A DNA stretch of 64,000 bases from Shinella kummerowiae. Lineage in GTDB: Bacteria > Pseudomonadota > Alphaproteobacteria > Rhizobiales > Rhizobiaceae. The notes under the pieces are model-generated. The model had not been told where the DNA came from. It did no database searches and was given only the letters and a program-made list of their open reading frames with translations. The DNA is taken from NCBI RefSeq assembly GCF_009827055.1, contig NZ_WUMK01000003.1, positions 248,001 to 312,000 on the forward strand, written 5' to 3'. Below are positions 46,101-54,979 of the stretch, in pieces (positions within the stretch are counted from its first letter, which is position 1; every line of letters starts with the position of its first letter). A program made the translations under genes and the position numbers.

Positions 46101-46748
46101 ATGGATTTCACCGTCATCAATGCCGCGCTCATCGGAAATCTGCTCCTCCTCCTTCTCATCGGCATGGGACCGAAAATCGCCCTTGTGCCGTTTCTGGAAA
46201 AAACCCATGCCTTCGACGCGGAGACCAAGGCGCGCATCGGCCGCCAGATGGTCATGGCGGCGCTGATTACGGCTCTGCTGCTTTTTGCCACCGGCGCGCT
46301 GTTGATGCGCCTTCTCCACATTACCGGAGGCGCCGTCGCCGTGGCCGGGGGTATTATCCTGGCGCTTCTGGCGATCAAGATGGCGGCCGGGCCAATCGAA
46401 AAGCCACACGGCGAAATCGAACTTCCCGTCGATCCGGCGAAGATCGCCATCTTTCCGCTGGCCGTGCCCTATCTGCTTAATCCCGTCGGCATCACGGTGA
46501 TCATTCTCGTCTCGGCTGAAGTCTCGTCGATTGCCGGTGCCGCCGTGGTCGTCGCCTTGATCCTGTTGGTCGCCGCGTTCGACTATCTCGTCTTCACCAA
46601 CATCGATGTGCTGGCCAAGCGCATGAAGCCTGCCAGCCTGGTCGTTTCGGAAATCGTCTTCGGCATTCTGCTCACCGCGGTCGCCGTGCAATTGTTTGTC
46701 ACCGGGTTGGCCAAGCTCGGGATCATTTCCGCGGACGTGATTCACTAA
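46101..46748 (+). CDS. MarC-family integral membrane protein
   Basis: A 215-residue protein with six hydrophobic segments and the MarC/UPF0056 pattern. It opens IGNLLLLLLIGMGPKIALVP, then ETKARIGRQMVMAALITALL, LHITGGAVAVAGGIILALLA and, after a short polar loop, IAIFPLAVPYLLNPVGITVI, where the family has the P-L-(A/T)-x-P-x-x-x-x-P-x-x-I motif. The function of MarC proteins is unsettled. It stands alone between divergent genes and is followed by a clear hairpin. Confidence 0.9.
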   Translation: MDFTVINAALIGNLLLLLLIGMGPKIALVPFLEKTHAFDAETKARIGRQMVMAALITALLLFATGALLMRLLHITGGAVAVAGGIILALLAIKMAAGPIEKPHGEIELPVDPAKIAIFPLAVPYLLNPVGITVIILVSAEVSSIAGAAVVVALILLVAAFDYLVFTNIDVLAKRMKPASLVVSEIVFGILLTAVAVQLFVTGLAKLGIISADVIH

Positions 46749-46762
46749 GCATTGCATCAAGA

Positions 46763-46790
46763 GCACGCCGGGCGATCCGGCCCGGCGTGC
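46763..46790. terminator. 11-bp stem-loop between marC and the dehydratase gene
   Basis: GCACGCCGGGC (46763-46773) pairs fully with GCCCGGCGTGC (46780-46790) around six bases. It lies between converging genes. There is no U-tract on either strand, so termination may need Rho, or the hairpin may protect 3-prime ends. Confidence 0.65.
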
Positions 46791-46830
46791 CCAACCGATG
46801 GCAAAGAGTGGCCCGGCTTTCGCGCAGCCT

Positions 46831-48615
46831 TTAGTGATTGTGCCTCGGCGGCGTCTCGGCGATCTTGCGGAAATCGGCCGCGCCTTCGATGACGGCGCCA
46901 TCCGCAAGCTGGGTGACGGTCTGGCGATAGATGCGCTGCCACGGCGTCGCATCGGCCGGCACCTTCGGGATGCCATCAGCCTTGCGCCTCTCGATCTCGG
47001 CTGCATCCACCAGCATGTCGCAGCATCCTTTTTCAAGGTCGATGCGGATCGTGTCGCCGGTGCGCAGCCAGGCGAGCCCGCCGCCGGCGGCACTTTCCGG
47101 CGATGCATTGAGGATGGATGGGCTGTCCGCCGTGCCGGACTGCCGCCCGTCGCCGATCGTCGGCAGGCTGGTGATGCCGCGCTTCAGCAGATGATCCGGC
47201 GGCTGCATATTCACGACTTCCGCCGAGCCTGGCCAACCGAGCGGTCCGGCACCGCGGATGACAAGGATGGTGCGCTCGTCGATGTCGAGCGCCGGATCGT
47301 TGATGCGCTTGTGATAGTCCTCCGAGCCATCGAAGACGACGGCCCTGCCCTCGAAAATGCCTTCGCGGCCCGGTTCGCTCAGATAACGCGCGCGGAATTC
47401 CGCCGAAATCACCGAGGTCTTCATGATGGCGAAGTCGAACAGATTGCCCTTCAGCACGAGGAAGCCTGCGCGCTCTTTCAGCGGTTCGCCATAGGGCCGA
47501 ATGACCTCGCGGTCGGTCGCTGCACGGCCTTCCAGGTTCTCCACCATCGTCCGGCCCGTCACGGTGGGACAGCGTCCGTCGAGTTTCCCGGCATCAAGCA
47601 GCTCGCGCATGATCGCCGGCACGCCACCCGCCCTGTGAAAACGCTCGCCGAGGAAACGGCCGGCCGGCTGCACGTCGGCGAGCAGCGGAATGTCGTAGCC
47701 GTGCACCTGCCAATCTTCGGGCGTCAGCGCGACGCCTGCGTGTTTTGCCATCGCCATCAGGTGCGGCTGGGCGTTGGTCGAGCCGCCGATCGCCGAATTC
47801 ACGCGAATGGCATTGAGGAAAGCCTCACGGCTCAGGATGTGTGAGGGGCGGATATCGTCCAGCACCAATTCCACGGCACGGCGGCCGGTGCGATAGGCCA
47901 TCTGGCCACGTTCGCGATAGGGGGCGGGGATGGCCGCGCAGCCGGTCAGCGACATGCCGAGCGCTTCGGCGAGCGCATTCATCGTCGAGGCGGTGCCCAT
48001 TGTGTTGCAATGGCCGATGGAAGGCGCCGAATCCATCGCCGCCTTCAGGAACTGTTCGTCGTCGATGGTGCCCGCCGCCAGCTTGCGGCGTGAGCGCCAG
48101 ATCACCGTGCCGGAACCGACGAGATCCCCCTCGTTCCAGCCGTCGAGCATTGGCCCACCGGACAGCACGATCGCCGGAATATCGACCGTGGACGCCGCCA
48201 TCAGCGCGGATGGCGTGGTCTTGTCGCAGCCCGTCGTCAGCACGACACCGTCGAGCGGATAACCGTAGAGGATCTCGACGAGGCCGAGATAGGCAAGGTT
48301 ACGGTCGAGTGCCGCCGTCGGCCGCTTGCAGTTCTCGAAGATCGGGTGCGTCGGGAATTCGATTGGGATACCGCCCGCATCGCGGATGCCGTCGCGCACC
48401 CGTTTTGCAAGGTCGACATGATGGCGGTTGCAGGGTGTCAGGTCGCTGCCGCTCTGGGCAATGCCGATCACCGGTTTGCCGGAACGCAGCTCCTCCGGCG
48501 TGATGCCATAGTTCATGAAACGCTCGAGATAGATCGCAGCCATGTCGATATGGTCGCGATTGTCGAACCAATCCTGCGAGCGCAGCCGGCGTTTGCCTGT
48601 CTTTTCGTCCGTCAT
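46831..48615 (-). CDS. xylD: IlvD/Edd-family dehydratase, D-xylonate dehydratase type
   Basis: A 594-residue Fe-S dehydratase that matches the Caulobacter xylonate dehydratase pattern closely: RSQDWFDNRDHIDMAAIYLE, RFMNYGITPEELRSGKPVIG, PTAALDRNLAYLGLVEILYG and the C-terminal PRHNH. The cluster cysteines lie in SDLTPCNRHH, TTGCDKTTPSAL and GHCNTMGTAST. It dehydrates an aldonate to a 2-keto-3-deoxy acid; xylonate, or another pentonate or deoxy-hexonate, is possible. The ATG at 48615 gives the family-typical length; the frame opens 20 codons earlier. No xylose dehydrogenase is nearby, so the true substrate may belong to the fucose-type genes that follow. Confidence 0.88.
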   Translation of the reverse strand: MTDEKTGKRRLRSQDWFDNRDHIDMAAIYLERFMNYGITPEELRSGKPVIGIAQSGSDLTPCNRHHVDLAKRVRDGIRDAGGIPIEFPTHPIFENCKRPTAALDRNLAYLGLVEILYGYPLDGVVLTTGCDKTTPSALMAASTVDIPAIVLSGGPMLDGWNEGDLVGSGTVIWRSRRKLAAGTIDDEQFLKAAMDSAPSIGHCNTMGTASTMNALAEALGMSLTGCAAIPAPYRERGQMAYRTGRRAVELVLDDIRPSHILSREAFLNAIRVNSAIGGSTNAQPHLMAMAKHAGVALTPEDWQVHGYDIPLLADVQPAGRFLGERFHRAGGVPAIMRELLDAGKLDGRCPTVTGRTMVENLEGRAATDREVIRPYGEPLKERAGFLVLKGNLFDFAIMKTSVISAEFRARYLSEPGREGIFEGRAVVFDGSEDYHKRINDPALDIDERTILVIRGAGPLGWPGSAEVVNMQPPDHLLKRGITSLPTIGDGRQSGTADSPSILNASPESAAGGGLAWLRTGDTIRIDLEKGCCDMLVDAAEIERRKADGIPKVPADATPWQRIYRQTVTQLADGAVIEGAADFRKIAETPPRHNH

Positions 48616-48783
48616 GAAATCAGCCTTGTGAAAATCTTCGTTTCGCACTGTTCCACCGCTTCCCTTCTCGATCAACCGGCCGGCGATGCAGTGTTCCGCT
48701 TTATGCAGCTATCAAAATTGCTGACTGGATCGGTCGGAGGGAATGTGTCACAGCCCTCTCATCCCGAGACCTGAGTTCCCACG

Positions 48784-49689
48784 ATGACCGATATCACCGC
48801 CTCCTCGCCCGCTTCGAGTGCTGCCCGCCTTGGCGTGATGCTGATGCTGCTCGGCATGGTCATGTTCTCGCTGAACGACGTGCTCGGCAAATGGCTGGTG
48901 GCGACCTATTCCGTCGGCCAACTCATGCTGATCCGCAGCCTTGCCGCCATCGTCGTGCTCGCACCCTTTTTCTGGCGCGTCGGCTGGCGCCGCCTCATCG
49001 ATGTCGACCGGCCGAAGCTGCATCTGCTGCGCTCCGCCCTCTTCGCCTTCGAGGCCTCCGGCTTCTACTTTGCCGTCGCCTACATGCCGCTTGCCGACGC
49101 CATGACCTACTGGCTGGCCGCTCCGATCTATGTCGCGGCCATGTCGCCGCTGCTGCTCGGAGAAAAAGTCGGCTGGCGGCGCTGGACGGCCATCATCATC
49201 GGCTTTGTCGGCGTGGTCATCGCGCTGGAGCCCTCCAAGGACAGCTTCACCCTGCCCGCCTTGATCGCTGTCGCCGGCAGCCTCGCCTTCAGCCTCGCCA
49301 TGGTGCTTGGCCGATCGCTGCGCGCCGCGCCCGATACGACGCTGGTGTTCTGGCAGGTGGCGGGTGCGGCGATCTTCGCAGGCGTCTGGTGCCTTGTCGA
49401 TCCCGCTGGCTGGGCGCCTGTCAGCAGCGTCGATTTCGGCCTCCTGAGCCTGCTCGGCATTGTGGCGATGGGCGCACATATGCTGGTCAACCGTTCGCTG
49501 AAGCTGGCGGACGCCTCGACCGTCGTACCGCTGCAATACACGCTGCTGATCTGGGCCGTGCTCTTCGGCTGGATGTTCTTCGGCGATGCGCCGCGCCCGG
49601 CCATGCTTGTCGGCGCCGCCGTCATCGTCGCCTCCGGCCTCTTCATCTTCTTCCGCGAGCAGCAGCTGAAACGCAGCGCCCGCGGATAA
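48784..49689 (+). CDS. EamA/DMT-family transporter
   Basis: A 301-residue membrane protein with ten predicted helices made of two EamA repeats. The first starts LGMVMFSLNDVLGKWLVATY, with YFAVAYMPLADAMTYWLAAP near its end. The second starts LAFSLAMVLGRSLRAAPDTT and includes VNRSLKLADASTVVPLQYTL, with a final PAMLVGAAVIVASGLFIFFR. These proteins export or import small metabolites. It is the only plus-strand gene between minus-strand sugar genes. It converges on the fuconate dehydratase gene and is divergent from xylD by 168 bases. The substrate is unknown. Confidence 0.92.
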   Translation: MTDITASSPASSAARLGVMLMLLGMVMFSLNDVLGKWLVATYSVGQLMLIRSLAAIVVLAPFFWRVGWRRLIDVDRPKLHLLRSALFAFEASGFYFAVAYMPLADAMTYWLAAPIYVAAMSPLLLGEKVGWRRWTAIIIGFVGVVIALEPSKDSFTLPALIAVAGSLAFSLAMVLGRSLRAAPDTTLVFWQVAGAAIFAGVWCLVDPAGWAPVSSVDFGLLSLLGIVAMGAHMLVNRSLKLADASTVVPLQYTLLIWAVLFGWMFFGDAPRPAMLVGAAVIVASGLFIFFREQQLKRSARG

Positions 49690-49707
49690 GAAGCCAACCC
49701 AAAGCCC

Positions 49708-50985
49708 TTACTTGCCGAACGTATAGGCCGCGATCGATTCCGGCTTCATCTCGATGGAAAAACCCGGCAGCGCGGGTGGCATATAAGCGGCATTCTCGAT
49801 CCGGCACGGGTCGATGAAATGCTCGTGCAGATGGTCAACGAACTCGATCACCCGGCCCTCCTTGGTGCCTGACACGGCGATATAGTCGATCATCGACAGG
49901 TGCTGGACGTATTCGCACAGGCCGACACCGCCGGCATGCGGCCAGACCGGCAGGTTGAACTTCGCCGCCATCAGCAGCACCGCGAGCACCTCGTTGAGAC
50001 CGCCCATGCGGCAGGAATCGATCTGCACAATGTCGATCGCGCCTTCGGCGATGAACTGCTTGAACATGATGCGGTTCTGGCACATCTCGCCGGTCGCGAC
50101 CTTGACGGGATGGATCGCCTTGCGGATCGCCTTGTGACCGGCGACGTCGTCCGGGCTTGTCGGCTCCTCGATGAAGAACGGCTTGTAGGGCTGCAATTCC
50201 TTCACCCAGTCGATCGCCTGCCCGACCTCCCATATCTGATTGGCATCGATCATCATGGTGCGGTCGTCGCCGATCACCTCGCGGGCAATGCGCAGGCGCC
50301 GCTTGTCGTCTTCAAGATCGCGGCCGACCTTCATCTTGATGTGGGTAAAGCCCTCATCGACGGCCTCCTGGCAGAGACGGCGCAGCTTCTCGTCGTCATA
50401 GCCGAGCCAGCCGGCTGAGGTCGTGTAGCAGGCGTAACCTTCCTTTTCGAGCGTCGCGATGCGCTCCGCCTTGCCCGCTTCCGCCTTTTTCAGGATAGCC
50501 AGCGCCTCCTCCGGCGTCAGCGCATCGGTAAGATAGCGGAAGTCGATGATGTCGAGAATCTCTTCCGCGCTCATCTCGGCGACGAGACGCCAGACCGGCT
50601 TGCTGGCCTCCTTGGCGAGCAAGTCCCAGACCGCATTGACCACCGCGCCCGTTGCAAGATGCATCGCACCCTTGTCCGGCCCGATCCAGCGCAGCTGGCT
50701 GTCGCTCGTGACATGGCGCCAGAAGCGGCCGGGGTTTTCGCGCACCCAGTCGAGATCGAGGCCGACGACGAGATGTTTCATTGCATCGATCGCGGCACAG
50801 CAGATCTCGTTGCCGCGGCCGATGGTGAAGGTGAGACCATGCCCTTCCAAACCGGCCGTTTCGGTGCCCAGCACGACATAGGCGGCGGAATAATCCGGGT
50901 CCGGATTCATCGCATCCGAGCCGTCGAGGCTCTGGGAGGTGGGGAAACGCAGGTCGATCGAGCGAAGGCTGGTGATCTTGGTCAT
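49708..50985 (-). CDS. L-fuconate dehydratase (enolase superfamily)
   Basis: A 425-residue enzyme close in length and sequence to Xanthomonas L-fuconate dehydratase, which turns L-fuconate into 2-keto-3-deoxy-L-fuconate. It starts ITSLRSIDLRFPTSQSLDGS and has MNPDPDYSAAYVVLGT, IDFRYLTDALTPEEAL and CYTTSAGWLGYDDEKL. Active-site parts are HIKMKVGRD (Lys219), IDANQIW (Asp247), FIEEPTSPDD, ATGEMCQNRI and WPHAGGVGLCEYVQH. The next minus-strand gene upstream is the matching keto-deoxy-fuconate dehydrogenase, which supports the assignment. Confidence 0.93.
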   Translation of the reverse strand: MTKITSLRSIDLRFPTSQSLDGSDAMNPDPDYSAAYVVLGTETAGLEGHGLTFTIGRGNEICCAAIDAMKHLVVGLDLDWVRENPGRFWRHVTSDSQLRWIGPDKGAMHLATGAVVNAVWDLLAKEASKPVWRLVAEMSAEEILDIIDFRYLTDALTPEEALAILKKAEAGKAERIATLEKEGYACYTTSAGWLGYDDEKLRRLCQEAVDEGFTHIKMKVGRDLEDDKRRLRIAREVIGDDRTMMIDANQIWEVGQAIDWVKELQPYKPFFIEEPTSPDDVAGHKAIRKAIHPVKVATGEMCQNRIMFKQFIAEGAIDIVQIDSCRMGGLNEVLAVLLMAAKFNLPVWPHAGGVGLCEYVQHLSMIDYIAVSGTKEGRVIEFVDHLHEHFIDPCRIENAAYMPPALPGFSIEMKPESIAAYTFGK

Positions 50986-51044
50986 GGAAGCGGCCCTTGG
51001 CGTGGTCGAGTTGGCCGCCGGCTTCTGCCGACGGTCGGAGTGTC

Positions 51045-51779
51045 TTAGATGGTCCAGCCGCCGTCGATGGCGTAGGCCTGACCGGTCGTGTAGGTGGCGC
51101 CGGCGAGGTAGACGGCGAGATCGGCAATCTCTTCCGGCGTGCCGATGCGGCCGATCGGCTGACGGGCGATGAAGGCGGCACGTGCGGCCTCGAAGTCGCC
51201 CTGCGCGCGCAGGCGATCCTGCAGCGAGGGGCTTTCCACCGTACCGGGGCAGATCGCGTTGCAGCGGATGCCCTGGGCGACATAGTCGGCCGCGACCGAC
51301 TTGGTGAGGCCGACGACGGCCGCCTTGGTGATGGTGTAGGCGGCGCGGTTCGGCACGCCCTTCATGCTGGAGGCGACGGAGGCCATGTTGATGATCGCGC
51401 CGTCCTTCTTCTCCAGCATCGCCGGCAGCACGGCGCGGATCATGCGCACCATGGCGCGGACATTGAGATCGAAGGCGAAATCGAGGTCCTTGTCCGCCAT
51501 GTCGAGGATCGAGCCGGCATGCACGAAGCCGGCGCAGTTGAAAAGCACGTCGAACGGGCCGGTCGCGGCGACGACGCGGTTCACGGCGTCACCATCGAGC
51601 ACGTCAAGCACATAGGTTTCGATACCCGCCTCCGTCGAGAGGCTCTTCAATGCGTCGGCGTTGATGTCGGTGGCGATGACTTTGGCACCGGCACGGGCGA
51701 AGGCCAGCGCACTTGCCCGGCCGATCCCCTGACCGGCGGCGGTGAGGAGGACACGCTTGTTTTCGAGGGAAAGGCTCAT
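51045..51779 (-). CDS. SDR, 2-keto-3-deoxy-L-fuconate dehydrogenase type
   Basis: A 244-residue classical SDR. VLLTAAGQGIGRASALAFAR is the NAD site, with Ala-Ala in place of the usual Thr-Gly. CAGFVHAGSILDMADKDLDF, INMASVASSMKGVPNRAAYT and ITKAAVVGLTKSVAADYV contain the Ser-Tyr-Lys set, and the C-terminus ends QAYAIDGGWTI. The pattern fits the enzyme that follows L-fuconate dehydratase in the non-phosphorylating fucose route. It lies 59 bases before the fuconate dehydratase gene in the same operon. Confidence 0.9.
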   Translation of the reverse strand: MSLSLENKRVLLTAAGQGIGRASALAFARAGAKVIATDINADALKSLSTEAGIETYVLDVLDGDAVNRVVAATGPFDVLFNCAGFVHAGSILDMADKDLDFAFDLNVRAMVRMIRAVLPAMLEKKDGAIINMASVASSMKGVPNRAAYTITKAAVVGLTKSVAADYVAQGIRCNAICPGTVESPSLQDRLRAQGDFEAARAAFIARQPIGRIGTPEEIADLAVYLAGATYTTGQAYAIDGGWTI

Positions 51780-51800
51780 GATTTCTCCTTGCGTGGGGCG

Positions 51801-52250
51801 TCAGGCGCTCTGGCGGCGCTCGACGACGTAGATATGGTCGGCGGCGAGAACGACCTCGCCCTTCTGGTTGATGACGTCCATGCGCTCGATCACGCGGCCG
51901 GAACCGGCCCGTTTCGGATCGTCTTCCTTGCCTGTGATCGTCACGCGCGTGTGGATCGTGTCGCCGATGAAAACGGGCCTGATGAAGCGCATCCTGTCAT
52001 AACCGTAGGAAAAGGCGACCGGATTTATGACGCTCGCCGTCAGCCCGACACCGATGGAAAAGACCATGGTGCCATGCGCGATGCGCTGGCCGAAGGGCTG
52101 CGTCTTCATGAACTCCACATCCATGTGGTGCGGGAAGAAATCACCCGTATGCCCGGCATGCACGACGAAATCCGTCTCGGTGATCGTGCGGCCGTAGGTC
52201 TTGCGGCCATCGCCGATGGCATAATCTTCGAAATATCGGATCTGTTCCAT
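51801..52250 (-). CDS. MaoC-like hydratase (hot-dog fold), active-site residues present
   Basis: A 149-residue protein with a single MaoC hot-dog domain. The R-hydratase motif is kept: [20 protein letters not shown] holds the Asp and His that activate water, followed by [17 protein letters not shown]. Later parts are [19 protein letters not shown] and [11 protein letters not shown]. It should hydrate an enoyl thioester or a similar acid. Its place between an SDR and a Gfo/Idh/MocA oxidoreductase in a sugar operon is unusual for an acyl-CoA enzyme. The ATG at 52250 begins [10 protein letters not shown]; longer frames have no match. Confidence 0.88.
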   Translation of the reverse strand: MEQIRYFEDYAIGDGRKTYGRTITETDFVVHAGHTGDFFPHHMDVEFMKTQPFGQRIAHGTMVFSIGVGLTASVINPVAFSYGYDRMRFIRPVFIGDTIHTRVTITGKEDDPKRAGSGRVIERMDVINQKGEVVLAADHIYVVERRQSA

Positions 52251-52261
52251 GTCGTACTCCC

Positions 52262-53329
52262 TTACGGCCGTGCGGCGAGTGGCGTTGCAGGCGCGGCACT
52301 GGAGGCATAGGCCGCCTCGACAAGCGCCATGGTCATCCAGGCGTCCTCGACCGAGGAGACGAGCGCGGTATCTTCGCCGGAAACAAAGCGCTGGAGGTTC
52401 GCCATCCGGCCGACGAAGGCATCGGGGAACCATGTGCCTTCTAGCGACACCGGCACCCAGCCATCCCCGCCCTTGGGGTAGATTTCCAGAATGTCCGGCT
52501 CGCCGCGCGGGTAATCGAGATTGACGCCGAGCTGGAGATAGGCGGCGCCTTCTGTGCCCGAGACGCGAAACTCGCACGCCTGATGTTTGCGGCCGAACTT
52601 GTGGTCGTGGTTGATGGAGAGGGCGCAGCGTACACGGTCGCCATAATCAAGGATCGCGGTGGTGCGCGTCTGCGCCATCCGGTGGTTCGGATGGCCGATC
52701 GACTTGGCATGCACGCCCTGCGGGTCACCGAGGATCTGGCGGATGGCATCGAGATAGTGGATCGAATGCATGGCGATCTCGATGCGCGGCAGGCCCTCGA
52801 GGAAGGACCACAATTCCCAGGGCGTATCGAGCGCCAGAGAAACGTCGAAATCGACCACCTCGCCGAGCAAACCCTTGGCGATCGCATCCTTCAGCGCCAA
52901 GAGCATCGGCGCGAAGCGGAGCTGGAAGTTGACGGCCGCCTTGAGTTTCCTGTCACGGCAGATCTGGAGGATCTCCGTCGCCGCCGCGAGGTCGGACCCC
53001 ATCGGCTTCTGGATCAATGCCGCCGCGCCCTCCGGCAAAGCGGCAAGCACCTTGGCATGGGCCGCCGGTGGGGTGGCAAGGTCGAAGATCGCGCCTTCCA
53101 CCGACGCCGCCTCTTCCACGGTGCGGTAGGCAGCCACGCCCCATTTATCAGCCAGCGCCTTCGCCTTGTCATGATCAAGATCATAGAGGCCAGCAATCGG
53201 GAAGCCGCCCTTGCGATAGGCCGGATAGTGCGCGTCGCCGACGATCGAACCGGCACCGAAGGTGACGATCGGGCGCGGCTTCGACGGCAAAGGCCAGGAT
53301 TGGGCGAGTGTTTGGGAATCAATGGTCAT
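52262..53329 (-). CDS. Gfo/Idh/MocA-family oxidoreductase
   Basis: A 355-residue NAD(P)-dependent oxidoreductase. The Rossmann part starts [20 protein letters not shown] and continues [20 protein letters not shown] and the conserved [16 protein letters not shown], in which Glu-Lys-Pro is changed to Gln-Lys-Pro. The C-terminal domain has [18 protein letters not shown] and [20 protein letters not shown], with the usual His-x-x-His-like pair. It may oxidise the sugar at the head of the pathway, since no other fucose dehydrogenase is seen here. A composite palindromic repeat separates it from the mutarotase gene. Confidence 0.9.
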   Translation of the reverse strand: MTIDSQTLAQSWPLPSKPRPIVTFGAGSIVGDAHYPAYRKGGFPIAGLYDLDHDKAKALADKWGVAAYRTVEEAASVEGAIFDLATPPAAHAKVLAALPEGAAALIQKPMGSDLAAATEILQICRDRKLKAAVNFQLRFAPMLLALKDAIAKGLLGEVVDFDVSLALDTPWELWSFLEGLPRIEIAMHSIHYLDAIRQILGDPQGVHAKSIGHPNHRMAQTRTTAILDYGDRVRCALSINHDHKFGRKHQACEFRVSGTEGAAYLQLGVNLDYPRGEPDILEIYPKGGDGWVPVSLEGTWFPDAFVGRMANLQRFVSGEDTALVSSVEDAWMTMALVEAAYASSAAPATPLAARP

Positions 53330-53359
53330 GGCATGCCTCTTGACGATGAGGCTTCGCCT

Positions 53360-53516
53360 CACCCCCCTCTGCCCTGCCGGGCATCTCCCCCAAAAGGGGG
53401 GAGATTGGGTGGAGTATGGTTTTGCCTATCTCCGACGTTGCCGATGGAATGAGGTTCTGGCCTCTTACCGATCTCCCCCCTTGTGGGGGAGATGCCCGGC
53501 AGGGCAGAGGGGGGTG
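53360..53516. repeat. Composite palindromic repeat of rhizobial type
   Basis: Two perfect 32-bp arms in inverted orientation lie at 53360-53391 and 53485-53516, starting CACCCCCCTCTGCCCTGCCG. Each arm also forms its own small hairpin with adjoining bases (ATCTCCCCC...GGGGGGAGAT). The 93-base centre has no gene. Similar elements are common between genes in Rhizobiaceae and are not mobile on their own. Its place inside an operon may affect mRNA stability. Confidence 0.85.
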
Positions 53517-53526
53517 AACCAAGACC

Positions 53527-53856
53527 TCACGCATGAAAGAACACCTCTTCCATGCCCGCCCACCACTCGCCCTCTTTCCGGGTATCGAGCGGCGACTGGC
53601 AAGGCATGCAGACAGCCCACCATTCCTGCGTCTTCGGATCCGCCGCCATCTTCGCCATGTCGCCGGCATAGTCAGTGCCGTGATATTCGAAGAAGGAGAA
53701 CAGCAGGTTCTCCGGCTCCTTCAGGAAGATCGAATAGTTCCTGATGTTGCAGGCGGAGATCATCGCAAGCACCTCCGGCCAGACGGCGGCGTGCAGGCGC
53801 TTGTACTCCTCGATCGTCTCCGGCTTGACGCCGATCACCATGCCGATGCGCTGCAT
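53527..53856 (-). CDS. L-rhamnose mutarotase family protein
   Basis: A 109-residue dimeric alpha/beta-barrel protein of the RhaM/DUF718 family, which speeds conversion between sugar anomers. It starts MQRIGMVIGVKPETIEEYKR with YKRLHAAVWPEV, where His is likely catalytic. Next are NIRNYSIFLKEPENLLFSFF, EYHGTDYAGDMAKMAADPKT and QEWWAVCMPCQSPL. The conserved Tyr, His and Trp positions are present. In this operon it probably presents the correct anomer of L-fucose or a similar sugar to a dehydrogenase. It lies three bases after the enolase-superfamily gene. Confidence 0.92.
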   Translation of the reverse strand: MQRIGMVIGVKPETIEEYKRLHAAVWPEVLAMISACNIRNYSIFLKEPENLLFSFFEYHGTDYAGDMAKMAADPKTQEWWAVCMPCQSPLDTRKEGEWWAGMEEVFFHA

Positions 53857-53859
53857 GTC

Positions 53860-54978
53860 TCAGGCTCCCTTGCGGATCTCATGCTCGAATTCGGAAATCG
53901 AGCGGGCGCGGATCGCGTCCCAATCCCAATCGATGCCGAGACCCGGCACCGTCGGCGCCAGCGCCATGCCGTTCTCGATCTCCAGGCGCGAGGTGGTGAT
54001 GTCGTCGAGCTGCGGAATGTATTCGACATATTTGCCGTTCTGCACCGCGCAGGTCAGGCTGACATGCAGTTCCATGAGGAAATGCGGGCAGACCGGCATG
54101 TCGAAGGCTTCGGCCGCATGCGCCACCTTCAGCCAGGGCGTGATGCCGCCGATACGGCCGGCATCGACCTGCACGATCGAGCAGGCGCCCTTCTGCATAT
54201 ATTCGCGGAAGTGACGGATCGAATAGAGCGATTCACCGATGGCGATGGGCGTCGACGTCGATTGATTGAGGCGTACATGGCCGTCGATATCATCGGCCGG
54301 CAGCGGCTCCTCGATCCAGCCGAGATCGAGGTCGCGCAGGCGCTCCGCCCGACGGATGGCCTCGTCGACTGTAAAACCCTGGTTGGCATCCGTCAGGATC
54401 TCATAGCCGTCGCCGACCGCCTTGCGGACGGCCGAGAGACGGGCCACATCCTCGGAACCATGCGGCTTGCCGATCTTCACCTTCGAGCCGTTAAAGCCCT
54501 TGGATTTGGCGTCCAATGCATCCTCGACCAGCGCTTCCACCGGAATATGCAGCCAGCCACCCTCGGTCGTGTAGAGCGGGCAGCGATCTTTCGCACCCCC
54601 GGCGAGCTTCCACAGTGGCAGGTTCTGTTTGCGGGCACGCAAGTCCCAGAGCGCGGTGTCGATGGCAGCGAGCGCAATCGCGGTGATGGCGCCGATCGTG
54701 GTGGCATGCGTCGCGAATTCCAGCTCGTGCCAGATCGCCTCGATCTGATCCGCATCGCGGCCGATGATCCGCGGTACGAGATGATCGGCCAGCAGCCGCA
54801 TGACGGAGGAGCCGCCCGTGCCGATCGTGTAGCTGTAGCCGGTGCCGACCGCACCGTCGCTGTCGGTAATGGTGACGAGCGGCGTCTCCTGCGAAACGAA
54901 GCTCTGGATGGCATCGGTGCGCTCGACCTTCGGGCGAAGGTCGACCATTCTCAGTTCGACGCGTTCGATCTTCGCCAT
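53860..54978 (-). CDS. Mandelate racemase/muconate lactonizing enzyme family, acid-sugar dehydratase candidate
   Basis: A 372-residue enolase-superfamily enzyme. The capping domain ends YSYTIGTGGSSVMRLLADHL. Barrel motifs are SKVKIGKPHG with the K-x-K pair near residue 170, LTDANQGFTVDEAIR, GWIEEPLPADD, IAIGESLYSIRHF and CPHFLMELHVSL with the catalytic His. This KxK/His layout is the mandelate-racemase subgroup, which holds many acid-sugar dehydratases. Which sugar it takes cannot be told. It is distinct from the fuconate dehydratase at 49708 and sits one base after the ABC ATPase gene. Confidence 0.9.
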   Translation of the reverse strand: MAKIERVELRMVDLRPKVERTDAIQSFVSQETPLVTITDSDGAVGTGYSYTIGTGGSSVMRLLADHLVPRIIGRDADQIEAIWHELEFATHATTIGAITAIALAAIDTALWDLRARKQNLPLWKLAGGAKDRCPLYTTEGGWLHIPVEALVEDALDAKSKGFNGSKVKIGKPHGSEDVARLSAVRKAVGDGYEILTDANQGFTVDEAIRRAERLRDLDLGWIEEPLPADDIDGHVRLNQSTSTPIAIGESLYSIRHFREYMQKGACSIVQVDAGRIGGITPWLKVAHAAEAFDMPVCPHFLMELHVSLTCAVQNGKYVEYIPQLDDITTSRLEIENGMALAPTVPGLGIDWDWDAIRARSISEFEHEIRKGA

Positions 54979-54979
54979 G

